Assembly: GCF_004104355.1 (NCBI RefSeq)
Contig: NZ_RJLM01000005.1
Coordinates: 372,001-436,000 of the forward strand
Source: Photobacterium chitinilyticum
GTDB taxonomy: Bacteria > Pseudomonadota > Gammaproteobacteria > Enterobacterales > Vibrionaceae
Length of the DNA: 64,000 bases
Reading direction: 5' to 3'
In this document: positions 16,423-24,649 of the stretch, in pieces
Position numbering within the stretch: the first letter of the stretch is position 1
How the letters are laid out: each line of letters begins with the position of its first letter
The notes under the pieces: generated by a model
Database searches by the model: none
What the model saw: only the letters and a program-made list of their open reading frames with translations
What the model was told of the DNA's origin: nothing
Made by a program: the position numbers and the translations under genes

Positions 16423-16627
16423 TGGCTCGCTTTTTTCCTAAACGAATACCGTCACGGATGTTTAGCCCCACAAATACTTCATTGGAAAACCCAGCAATAA
16501 GCTCGACAATCTGTACTAGCCAGTAAATCAGATCAAACTGACCGTTTGCCGACCATGACGCGAGAAAATAGGCTGCAGGGATCAAGATGATAGGAACATA
16601 CGCATTGAAAAAGCGTATGTACTTCCC
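16406..16627 (-). pseudogene. Possible membrane-protein remnant without a clear start
   Basis: The reverse strand is open for 74 codons and reads as a convincing protein end: IILIPAAYFLASW, then DLIYWLVQIVELIAGF, then VGLNIRDGIRLGKK. Two hydrophobic segments are followed by a basic tail. There is no in-frame ATG before the last residues, and no ribosome site before the possible TTG at 16585. The simplest reading is the C-terminal piece of a deleted membrane protein; a small TTG-initiated protein is the alternative. No family recognised. Confidence 0.4.
16596..16620. promoter_or_regulatory. Perfect palindrome upstream of the MarR gene, candidate operator
   Basis: ACATACGC / GCGTATGT, 8-bp arms with 9-nt spacer, 48 nt before the marR-like ATG. 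MarR dimers typically bind 16-22-bp palindromes at their own promoter. Confidence 0.45.
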
Positions 16628-16667
16628 TTATAGTACTCAAAACGATTGAATTAATTGAAAGATCACC

Positions 16668-17096
16668 ATGAGTACAACCTTTGATCGAAAAGAAAGCTTT
16701 GGCTGGCTGGTAAATGTTGTTGCCAATAACGCAGGAAAAAGCTTTGATAACGAGTTAAAAAAGCACGGACTGTCTATTGCGCTCTGGCCGACCCTAATGT
16801 GCTTATGGGAAGAGGAAGGGATAACCCAGCGTGATATTGCACTAAAATCCAAAGTAGAGAGTTCAACAACAACACGCACGTTGGACAAGCTAGTAAAGCT
16901 TGAGCTCGTTGAGCGACACGAAGACCCAAATAGCCGCCGCTCTTTCCGGATCTATCTCACTGACAAGGGAAGAGCACTAAAAGAGGTCTTGCTACCAATC
17001 CCCATTGCAGTCAATGAAGCAGTGTTGTCTTCACTTGATGAAGACGAGCAGAAAATGTTAATCAAACTGCTTCAGAAAATGGTCAAAGCTATCTAG
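16668..17096 (+). CDS. MarR-family transcriptional regulator
   Basis: A 142-residue winged-helix protein: helical dimer arm FGWLVNVVANNAGKSF, recognition region GITQRDIALKSKVESSTTTR, wing LVERHEDPNSRRSFRIYLTD and a C-terminal dimerisation helix. MarR proteins repress genes until a small ligand or oxidant binds; there is no Cys in the DNA-binding region to suggest redox control. It converges on the HlyD gene with a 4-nt tail-to-tail overlap, so it is not in that operon, although it could regulate it. A palindrome upstream suggests autoregulation. Confidence 0.92.
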   Translation: MSTTFDRKESFGWLVNVVANNAGKSFDNELKKHGLSIALWPTLMCLWEEEGITQRDIALKSKVESSTTTRTLDKLVKLELVERHEDPNSRRSFRIYLTDKGRALKEVLLPIPIAVNEAVLSSLDEDEQKMLIKLLQKMVKAI

Positions 17097-18142
17097 TTGA
17101 ATTTCACCATAACCGGCAAACCTTCTATTTTCAGTTTGTCGGGAATGGTCTCTTCAAGGATCAACTTTACCTTCAGCATGCTTTTATGGCCTTCAAAAGG
17201 CCCTGCTAGCTGAGGTGGGATTTTGTCGGCGAGTTCAACTTCACGCCCGACTCTGGCTTTGATCTCTTCCCCACTCGAAAACTGAATCACCGCCTTCTCA
17301 CCCTGCTGTACTTCTTCAATGTACTTAGGTAGCACGTAAGCATTTACCTGATACTGATAGGCACTAGCCAGCAAAAGCAAAGGCGTCTCTTCAAACACCC
17401 AGTCACCGGGTTTTACCAGTACATCAACCACTCGCCCGCCACTGAATGCGACAGGCTGTAACTGGGTTAACCGGCTTTCCATCTCCGCCAAATCCCGCCT
17501 CAGTTCATTCATTGCCATTGATTGTGAACCAGCAGAGACCAACTCCTGTATCTTTCTCATTTCATCCACTTTTCGTTGCAGTGCCTGCTGGTAGATAAGC
17601 TGAGACTGGGTGCGAATTTGCAATACTGCAGCAAAATCTGCACTCGATACCAAGTTTTGCTTCTTGTACTTGGCGTACTCCTGAAACACCGATTCCTGAT
17701 TTTTTGCCCCTTCCTTGGCAATGCGAATTTCTTCATCTAGCGCGGCCATTTTTGCCTGGTTGTAACGCCGCCAATCAAACTTAAGTTGCAAGAGCTGATA
17801 CCGGCGCTCGGCAATACCAGCTCGTAGCAATGGTGATGTCACCCTCATCAAAGGTGTACCCGGCTCGACCTCTTCCCCAATAACGGCAAATACCTCATCA
17901 ACTTGCCCTTCACCACTGGCAACAACAAGCTGAGGCTCAGTTGTTACAATACCTGGGGCGGTCGTGATCACCCAGTCTCGTCCCACATACCAAAGCAAAA
18001 AAGCGACAGGGCTGAATGTTAGGACCAAGATAAAATACCAACGGAGATTAAACGCCACCCGCTTAGCGGGTGCATAGGGAACCCTTATCCCTTCTTCTTT
18101 CGATGCATCCTGCTGTTTGGGGGAATTAAACGTGACCTTCAT
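17093..18142 (-). CDS. HlyD-type membrane-fusion/periplasmic adaptor protein
   Basis: A 349-residue protein: cytoplasmic N-terminus, one membrane helix (about residues 33-50, FILVLTFSPVAFLLWYVG), a split lipoyl domain (VVASGEGQVDEVFAVIGEEV, later FSGGRVVDVLVKPGDWV), a coiled-coil hairpin about residues 105-220 rich in Glu/Arg/Gln, and a beta-barrel domain (NAYVLPKYIEEVQQGEKAVI). HlyD adaptors bridge an inner-membrane exporter to the outer membrane. Here it is the last gene of a three-gene operon; its start overlaps the synthase stop by 4 nt. By analogy with Alg44 beside Alg8 it probably guides a polysaccharide rather than a protein (inference). Confidence 0.88.
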   Translation of the reverse strand: MKVTFNSPKQQDASKEEGIRVPYAPAKRVAFNLRWYFILVLTFSPVAFLLWYVGRDWVITTAPGIVTTEPQLVVASGEGQVDEVFAVIGEEVEPGTPLMRVTSPLLRAGIAERRYQLLQLKFDWRRYNQAKMAALDEEIRIAKEGAKNQESVFQEYAKYKKQNLVSSADFAAVLQIRTQSQLIYQQALQRKVDEMRKIQELVSAGSQSMAMNELRRDLAEMESRLTQLQPVAFSGGRVVDVLVKPGDWVFEETPLLLLASAYQYQVNAYVLPKYIEEVQQGEKAVIQFSSGEEIKARVGREVELADKIPPQLAGPFEGHKSMLKVKLILEETIPDKLKIEGLPVMVKFN

Positions 18143-19512
18143 TGAGACCTCTTGTCCTTACCACTCTGCCACCAGCGAAAACGATGCCCCCGTTTCAACA
18201 CCCACCATGGAGCCATGCCACTTTCTTCATGTGAGCTTCGAAAAATCTCATTTAGCAGAGCAACAGCGGCCCACATTCTGACAACGAAAGTATAAATAGG
18301 AAACAGGACAAGCCAGGGGGCTATTTTCAAGTCTTTCAGCGGCCGTTCGGAAACCGCGACAACAAAGACCAGAAAATTAATCACAGAAAACAACCAATAG
18401 ATCAGGTACAGACCAATGAGTATCGCGGCTACAAACTGAGAGGGATAGGCAAATACTAACCACCACATATAAATTGTGACCAGCAAAGGTAAGACAATAT
18501 TCTGTCCGATCCCGAAAACCAGCGTATAGATAAATGTTTTCCAGCCAAGAATCCTTGGTGTTAACGAATAAATGTGTTTGCGCAGATACAGAAACAGTAA
18601 ATCACCATCCCAGCGAAGGCGCTGTTGACCAAGCGTCCGAACTGTATTGGGAGCATCAGTATGGCCAATCGCTTTAGGAGCGAAGGCAATCTTCATTCCG
18701 GGGTGACGCTGAAGGTAGTGCTTAATTCTAACAGTAAGGTCCAAATCCTCTGCCGTATGGGTATCCCAACCACCGATATTACGCAGGAAGTCTTTACGGA
18801 AGGCACCAAAAGCTCCGGAGATATTATTGATTAGGTTCCATTCACTTAACCCAGTTTTCCCCCCATGCATCGATATCATATATTCAATCGACTGCATCCT
18901 GGTCACCAGGCTATCGTAAGTATTGCGAACCCGAAGTGCGCCACCGACTGCAGGCACATCCGGGTCATCAAAACAGTGAACAATTTCATCAACCATATTG
19001 TTATCAAATGACGTATCACCATCGACATTAATAATGATCTCCCCTGTCGCAACCGCCAACCCAGAATTAAGAGTCGATACCCGTCCACCACGCTGCCACT
19101 TGGGCAACAGTACCAATTGCCGACTTTTGAATCCGATAAAATCATACTTGCAAGCACGAGCTACCTGATAAGTATGGGCATTTTGCTGAGCCCCATCGAT
19201 AACGGCGATAATTTCGAGCTGCCCTGGGTAAAGTTGCTCGCGCAACGTATCAACCGTCACTCGAATCGCCTCACCTTCCGAATAACAGGTAATAATGCAT
19301 GACACTTTGGGCAACTGCCCCGTACGCTGTATTCCCTCCGCCTTATACTGCCTTGAAAACCACTTCAAAACGCCGCTTAGCGTCAGGATCATCAAAGGGA
19401 TCTCAAACGCAAGTAACATCGGCAGCAACATCGCCATCACCAACGGTGTATTCGCAATATTGCCGGCAAAATCAGTCAAGATATATCGAACAGTAAACCA
19501 CCACTCACTCAT
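18139..19512 (-). CDS. Membrane GT2 processive glycosyltransferase (polysaccharide synthase)
   Basis: A 457-residue protein with N-terminal membrane helices (residues about 22-48), a GT-A domain and about four C-terminal helices (about 318-410). GT2 motifs are all present: D106 (AVIDGA), the DXD-like D164-G-D166, the acceptor-site TAEDLD (253-258) and QQRLRW (296-301), the Q-x-x-R-W signature of processive synthases such as hyaluronan, cellulose and Alg8-type enzymes. No PilZ domain is fused. It makes and probably extrudes a beta-linked glycan across the inner membrane. Genes overlap on both sides by 8 and 4 nt, so the three products are expected in fixed ratio. Confidence 0.9.
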   Translation of the reverse strand: MSEWWFTVRYILTDFAGNIANTPLVMAMLLPMLLAFEIPLMILTLSGVLKWFSRQYKAEGIQRTGQLPKVSCIITCYSEGEAIRVTVDTLREQLYPGQLEIIAVIDGAQQNAHTYQVARACKYDFIGFKSRQLVLLPKWQRGGRVSTLNSGLAVATGEIIINVDGDTSFDNNMVDEIVHCFDDPDVPAVGGALRVRNTYDSLVTRMQSIEYMISMHGGKTGLSEWNLINNISGAFGAFRKDFLRNIGGWDTHTAEDLDLTVRIKHYLQRHPGMKIAFAPKAIGHTDAPNTVRTLGQQRLRWDGDLLFLYLRKHIYSLTPRILGWKTFIYTLVFGIGQNIVLPLLVTIYMWWLVFAYPSQFVAAILIGLYLIYWLFSVINFLVFVVAVSERPLKDLKIAPWLVLFPIYTFVVRMWAAVALLNEIFRSSHEESGMAPWWVLKRGHRFRWWQSGKDKRSQ

Positions 19513-20863
19513 AATGTGTCACCGACGATAACCACTCCTTGATCCAGTCTTCTGCTTTCTGATCCTCAGGTACAGGCAGTGCCTTAACCTGTATTACAAG
19601 CTCCAATTTATCCAGCCCTTCAACTTCACTTAAAACCGAGATCCTGTCTCTTATCGCCTCCCAGACATGTTCGCTGGTATGCGGCAACAAAAGAATGAGA
19701 ATATCGTCTGAATACTGACAAACTACATCTGTCTCCCTGAAAATCCCCTGCATCCGTTTAACCAGCTCCTTGAGCCTCTCCTGGACCTTGAGTAGCCCGA
19801 GGTCAATTTTTACTTCAGACAGGTTCGACAGCCAAATCACCATAATTGTGTTGTCACCGCCGTAGCGGATTTGGTTAGAACTGATCCACTGTAACAGCCA
19901 TGGTAGGTGGTCCACCGTTATGGCAGATCCCCAGGTCAGAGGAAGATGGAGCAGATGCGAGCCTTCAAGGGCAATTTGACGGGCCAGTTTACCCACCTGA
20001 AATTCAGTTATTGGGGCCACGATCAGATCATCAGGGGTCTGTACCTCACCGCAATCATGACAGCGCACTTTTACTATGGCTTCGATAAAGCGGATATAAC
20101 AGGAATAGCAGCTGTAACGTTCCAAGGGCCTATCATAATCGACACCGATATGGCGAAGTTTGGTCGAACATTTAGGGCACTGCATAACACCGGACTGTAT
20201 AAAGACATCTTGATCATCAACGTAACCGCAAACAAAACAATGGACCCCAGGCTTAAGATGAATATCGATACTATTGCATTCAGGGCATACATCGACATAG
20301 TTAAGCCTGCCACTCTGACAATTACGGCATAACCGAATTCTGTCGACAAGCTTACCGGGCACCAGCAAATGATGTTCGACAGCCCGCATCAAAGCCAAAT
20401 TTGACTCGACACCGACCAAACAATCCAATAACGGATAGCGATAACCTTTTTGGTAAATTCCCGACCAAACAGGCGTCAGGTGAAAATGAGAACGAGGCCA
20501 ACAGTACCATGCCAATAAATCGAGGGGTTCGGGATGGGGGGTAATATGTAACAGCGCAAGTCTTTCAAGGATTGGCGGTATTCTTTGCCTCATTTCTTTG
20601 AGGTAGCCATCCGATAACACATCTGACATTTTACTTCGATCGACACAAAAAACAGGTTGTAGGTGACGTAACTCATCACTTCGAATCTTGAGTAACATCT
20701 CATCTTGGCGTGCAGGTTCGACATTAATTAATACGGAGGGGTATGCATCCACATTCCATTCTTCGATCCGGTCAACGCAGGTAGGCAAGTCCGCCACCGG
20801 GTCTCCAATTACTTGAATGTTTACATGCTTACCTATCGATTCAGTCATCTGTATACTCGCCAT
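19505..20863 (-). CDS. TackOD1-type zinc-ribbon protein with degenerate GGDEF domain
   Basis: A 452-residue cytoplasmic protein. Residues about 12-90 look like a receiver-type alpha/beta fold without a clear phospho-acceptor. Residues about 95-180 (LLDLLAWYCWPRSH, VGVESNLALMRAVEHHLLVPG) resemble the TackOD1 output domain. Then follow six CxxC pairs: C179/182, 193/196, 209/212, 229/232, 252/255, 268/271, enough for three four-Cys zinc ribbons. Residues about 335-430 fold like a GGDEF domain (MVIWLSNLSEVK, LVKRMQGIFRETDVVCQYSD) but the GG(D/E)EF loop is replaced by CQYSDDI, so cyclase activity is not expected. As first gene of the operon it may control the synthase. The TackOD1 name is from memory of the family and should be confirmed. 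Confidence 0.8.
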   Translation of the reverse strand: MASIQMTESIGKHVNIQVIGDPVADLPTCVDRIEEWNVDAYPSVLINVEPARQDEMLLKIRSDELRHLQPVFCVDRSKMSDVLSDGYLKEMRQRIPPILERLALLHITPHPEPLDLLAWYCWPRSHFHLTPVWSGIYQKGYRYPLLDCLVGVESNLALMRAVEHHLLVPGKLVDRIRLCRNCQSGRLNYVDVCPECNSIDIHLKPGVHCFVCGYVDDQDVFIQSGVMQCPKCSTKLRHIGVDYDRPLERYSCYSCYIRFIEAIVKVRCHDCGEVQTPDDLIVAPITEFQVGKLARQIALEGSHLLHLPLTWGSAITVDHLPWLLQWISSNQIRYGGDNTIMVIWLSNLSEVKIDLGLLKVQERLKELVKRMQGIFRETDVVCQYSDDILILLLPHTSEHVWEAIRDRISVLSEVEGLDKLELVIQVKALPVPEDQKAEDWIKEWLSSVTHYE

Positions 20864-21157
20864 ATCGTCATAGGAACTTCAAGCAACCGGCAACACCTAC
20901 AAGGCCGGCCGCCTCCAAATGGTATGACTAAAATAAAATCCTTCTATAGCAAGATGTTGAGTTATTAGTTTAGGTCGAAACTTGTTTCTTTTTTCTGTTC
21001 GGTTCTGAGAAGAAAGTGATATTGCTCTACTTTATCTATCCAAAACATACTCAACATTATGATTATTAGCATGTTATAGAAAATTTGTATTAGCTAAGTA
21101 CTTGCTTGTTTTGGCATAATCAGATATCTCAATACGGAAAGAGTTCGACACTGATCC

Positions 21158-21703
21158 ATGAAAGCCTTATTCCCTACCAAACTGCTATGTAGCGCAGTAT
21201 TATTTGCTGCATCTAGCCTGAGTACCACAGTGAGTGCCGCCAACTTTCCCTATGATTATTTTGAGGTTCGGGTGCCATTAAGCCCAGGGGGATTAGGTAT
21301 TGCCGGGAGCCAGCAGATTCATCCAAACGCTCATATTATGGCCGAGGCCGAAAGCCATTTTGAAAATGACTGGATTATTGGCGCAGGGATCGGATTCAAT
21401 TCATCCGTCAACCAATTCACCGACATAACCGGACAGATCAAGTTATTGTCTTTCAAGAATGAAGAAAATAATAGTTCGATGGGGCGAATAGCCTCTGAAC
21501 TAAACTTCGGCCTATCTGCGTGGATACTTCCTCAGCTTGAAACTGGCGGACAAGTCGGTGTCATTTCCGCAGAGGAAGATATTACAAAATTCAGTCTCTA
21601 TGCACGCCTCCATACAGGGGACGCATTTTCCATGGGAGCTGAATGGCGAATCAAAGGCATTAATGATCAGACGCTTGCTTTCTCAGTACGTTACCCATTT
21701 TAA
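21158..21703 (+). CDS. Putative outer-membrane beta-barrel protein (YfaZ-like)
   Basis: A 181-residue protein with a Sec signal (LLCSAVLFAASSLSTTVSAA) and a mature part of alternating strands: YFEVRVPLSPGGLGI, WIIGAGIGFN, ITGQIKLLSF, ELNFGLSAWI, FSLYARLHTG, ending LAFSVRYPF with a C-terminal aromatic typical of BAM substrates. About eight strands would form a small barrel. It resembles YfaZ-family proteins but I cannot confirm. Divergent from the TackOD1 operon across about 295 bp, so the two could share regulation. Confidence 0.65.
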   Translation: MKALFPTKLLCSAVLFAASSLSTTVSAANFPYDYFEVRVPLSPGGLGIAGSQQIHPNAHIMAEAESHFENDWIIGAGIGFNSSVNQFTDITGQIKLLSFKNEENNSSMGRIASELNFGLSAWILPQLETGGQVGVISAEEDITKFSLYARLHTGDAFSMGAEWRIKGINDQTLAFSVRYPF

Positions 21704-21754
21704 GTCTATTATTGCCTAAGCACCATTTTCTATAAAGTGATAAGGAAATCAACG

Positions 21755-22105
21755 ATGTCAAAAAAAGTCTATTGCATAGCGCAATTTCAACCAAAGGCTG
21801 GACGAGAGCAAGAACTCTTCAGTGCATTACAAGCACTGGAACCCAATACTCTTCGTGAAGATGGTTGTGTTCAGTATATTGTCACACGTCAAATTCCAAG
21901 TTCTTTCGCACCCGGCGAATCATTCCCGATAGCGTTCAATGAAATTTGGGCCGATATGGCAGCCTTTGAGGTACATTGTCAGCGTGCAGAGATTCAGGGC
22001 TTTTTTGCTCAGCACTGCGAAGCCAAGACCGGCGCGGCTGAAAAATGGAATGTCTGCATTTATTCCGACGAGCCAAGCAACTACGATACACCCAAACTAG
22101 CCTAA
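21755..22105 (+). CDS. ABM-domain (antibiotic biosynthesis monooxygenase-like) protein
   Basis: Start at the ATG giving MSKKVYCIAQFQPKAGREQE, with AAGGA eight bases upstream. The 116-residue product is a ferredoxin-like alpha/beta fold of the ABM family (PF03992): KAGREQELFSALQALEPNTL, EDGCVQYIVTRQ, FNEIWADMAAFEVHCQRAEI. E. coli YgiN, a quinol monooxygenase, is the best-known relative; many members are cofactor-free. Cytoplasmic dimer expected. Located 50 bp after the outer-membrane protein and followed by a terminator. Confidence 0.85.
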   Translation: MSKKVYCIAQFQPKAGREQELFSALQALEPNTLREDGCVQYIVTRQIPSSFAPGESFPIAFNEIWADMAAFEVHCQRAEIQGFFAQHCEAKTGAAEKWNVCIYSDEPSNYDTPKLA

Positions 22106-22119
22106 CCGAACAAGATCTG

Positions 22120-22155
22120 GACAACTCATTTACTAGTGAAACGAGTTGTCTTTTT
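22120..22155 (+). terminator. Terminator after the ABM gene
   Basis: Stem GACAACTC / GAGTTGTC followed by TTTTT. Confidence 0.85.
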
Positions 22156-22404
22156 AGCAATCCGTCCCTTTCTATCTATTCACACCTTTCATGAATATTT
22201 TCCATACATCAATGACCACTATCTTCAGATTCAGCGCTTAATGACAAATCAATCACTATTCAATCAGGTGATGTGCGAGAGTGCTCACAACTTTATAAAA
22301 TAGCGACATTTATTGCATAACTTTAGAGATCTCTATCATTCACGCACCTCAACATTAGATTTAGAATCGTCGCTCTAAATTTTGATTAATACAACAAGTT
22401 GATT

Positions 22405-24315
22405 ATGAGAAAACATATTTTAGCGTCAGCGATTTGCCTTACACTTGCTGGCCAAGCCGTTGCAGCAGATGGTGATATGATTGATGTCACTATTCTTGGT
22501 ACTTCAGACATTCATGGGCATTTCATGCCATGGGATTATGCCAGTGACAAGCTCAATATGCGCGGAAGCCTGAGCCAGATTGCCACCAAAGTAAAAACAA
22601 TTCGTGACGACCAACAAAATGTCATCTTGGTTGATGCCGGCGATACCATTCAAGGCAACTTTGTCGAAACATTCAAGGAAGAGCCTGTTTCTCCTATGAT
22701 GTTAGGCTTCAACGAAATGGACTATGACATTTGGGTATTAGGTAACCATGAGTTCGACTTCGGTCTTAATGTTCTAAACCGTTCACTAACCCAGTTCAAA
22801 GGGACTTCTCTTGGTGGCAACATCAAGCGGGCCGACGGTAACCCGTTCCTACCTTCCTACAAAATTATTGAGAAGCAAGGTGTAAAAATCGGCGTAATTG
22901 GTATGGATACGCCAATGACACAGGTGTTTGCCGAAGGCACAAACCGCCTTCAAGGAATGACATTTACTAACCCGTCACTTGAAGTCAAAAAAGTCATTAA
23001 GAAAATCGATGACAAAGTAGATGCCATTGTACTTGTAGCGCACATGGGTATCGACAACGAAAATAATATTGAAGCAACGGGTGTACGTGACATTGCCAAT
23101 GACAACCCTGAGCTTGATGCTATCGTTGCCGGTCATATGCATACCTTAGTAAACAAAGCGACAATTAACGGCGTTATCATCACTGAACCCGATAAGTATG
23201 GTCGCGCCCTATCTCGTGTCGATCTACAATTCGAGGAGAAAAACGGTCAATTCACCCTGGTGAACAAAGATAGCTATACCTACAAAATAAAAGGCACGGC
23301 GTCTGATTCAAAAATGGAAGAGCTTTATGCCCCTTACCATAAGCGCCTACGCGAAAATGCCAACCGTGTTATTGCCGATCTTTCCGGTATCGATCTGGTG
23401 CCTGAAAACGAGATCAAAGGCATCCCTCAAGTTCACATTCAAGACACAGGCATCAGCACGCTATTCCAAGAAGCCAGCATGCACTATGCACCAATGGCAA
23501 ATGTGATTGCGCTTCAAATCGACAATGATAAAGCCGAGCTGGATGTGGGTAAAATCAAAGCAAAAGATATTGCCTACAACTATCAGTATGCCGGTGGCGA
23601 AATTACCGTGTATGAAATGACAGGCAAAGAACTTAGAACCTACATGGAATGGGCTGCCGGTTATTTCAACAGCGTTAGAGAAGGTGATGTTACCTATAGC
23701 TTTAATCCTGAACGTCGTTCATCGAAATATTCTACCAATGACTTCTTTGCCGGTGTTACCTATACCATTGACCTGACAGAACCTGCTGGTCAGCGCATTA
23801 AGTCATTGCAATTTGCCGATGGCAACATGATCACCGATACTACCCCAATCCGTATTGGTATGAACAGCTACCGTATGGGCCACCTCACCAAAGCTGGCGG
23901 TGTTCTTGAAGGACGCGAATTCCCAGTACTCTTCGATACCGAAGCCGAATACGGCGAGGATCCAGGCACAATACGAAACCTGACTATCCGCTACCTTACC
24001 GAAGTTAAAAACGGCAAGTACGAAGGCAAAGAGATGCGCCGCTGGGGGCTAAGTGGACTAGAAGGCTACGAAAACGAGCGTAGCATTGTGAAAGCACTTA
24101 TCAATGAAGGTAAAATTACCGTTCCAAGCAGTAAGGACGGTCGTTATACCAACGTTGCGTCCATTAACGTAAAAGATAAAATTTTTGCAACCAAGGATGA
24201 ATTAAAACAATTCGTTGCAAAGATGGAACAAAAACTAACTAATGCCACTGATGATGCAGTCAAAACGCAAATTGAACGTGAGATCATTATTGCCAAGGCA
24301 CTGAATAAAGCTTAA
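22405..24315 (+). CDS. Periplasmic 5'-nucleotidase/2',3'-cyclic phosphodiesterase-type metallophosphatase
   Basis: Start at ATG giving MRKHILASAICLTLAGQAVA, a standard signal peptide. The 636-residue product has a metallophosphoesterase domain with the metal ligands TSDIHGHF, VDAGD, LGNHEFD, VAHMG and AGHMH, then a 5'-nucleotidase C-terminal domain (about residues 340-560) with the substrate-stacking aromatic region YNYQYAGGEITVYEMTGKEL. UshA and CpdB are the closest known roles: dephosphorylating extracellular nucleotides so nucleosides and phosphate can be taken up. The extra C-terminal helical tail (EQKLTNATDDAVKTQIE) is not typical. Monocistronic, strong terminator. Confidence 0.9.
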   Translation: MRKHILASAICLTLAGQAVAADGDMIDVTILGTSDIHGHFMPWDYASDKLNMRGSLSQIATKVKTIRDDQQNVILVDAGDTIQGNFVETFKEEPVSPMMLGFNEMDYDIWVLGNHEFDFGLNVLNRSLTQFKGTSLGGNIKRADGNPFLPSYKIIEKQGVKIGVIGMDTPMTQVFAEGTNRLQGMTFTNPSLEVKKVIKKIDDKVDAIVLVAHMGIDNENNIEATGVRDIANDNPELDAIVAGHMHTLVNKATINGVIITEPDKYGRALSRVDLQFEEKNGQFTLVNKDSYTYKIKGTASDSKMEELYAPYHKRLRENANRVIADLSGIDLVPENEIKGIPQVHIQDTGISTLFQEASMHYAPMANVIALQIDNDKAELDVGKIKAKDIAYNYQYAGGEITVYEMTGKELRTYMEWAAGYFNSVREGDVTYSFNPERRSSKYSTNDFFAGVTYTIDLTEPAGQRIKSLQFADGNMITDTTPIRIGMNSYRMGHLTKAGGVLEGREFPVLFDTEAEYGEDPGTIRNLTIRYLTEVKNGKYEGKEMRRWGLSGLEGYENERSIVKALINEGKITVPSSKDGRYTNVASINVKDKIFATKDELKQFVAKMEQKLTNATDDAVKTQIEREIIIAKALNKA

Positions 24316-24335
24316 GTAAACTAAACAGATATATT

Positions 24336-24366
24336 AAAGCCTCCGTTAAATCCGGAGGCTTTTTTC
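24336..24366 (+). terminator. Terminator after the 5'-nucleotidase gene
   Basis: Perfect 10-bp stem AAAGCCTCCG / CGGAGGCTTT followed by a T run. Confidence 0.9.
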
Positions 24367-24649
24367 GTTCTGCTCACACTCGGAAATAAGCTATCGACTA
24401 CCATCATTACTTCTAACAAACCAACATCTTACCTAGTGTTTAAAATTTGCTCGCAGTCTCAAATTTGCAGCTCTTCGCACGCCAAATAATCCAATTGTGA
24501 TATTCAGCCGTTTTTAAGCATCTGATTACAATAAAATCCCGCACATAGACCAATAAAGCAGTTTAACTATCCAGAATTTATCCATTAATCCACACAAGAA
24601 ACTAGGTTGAAGATTCAAATATCCTAGTCTGATTAACAAAGGGGTTGTT

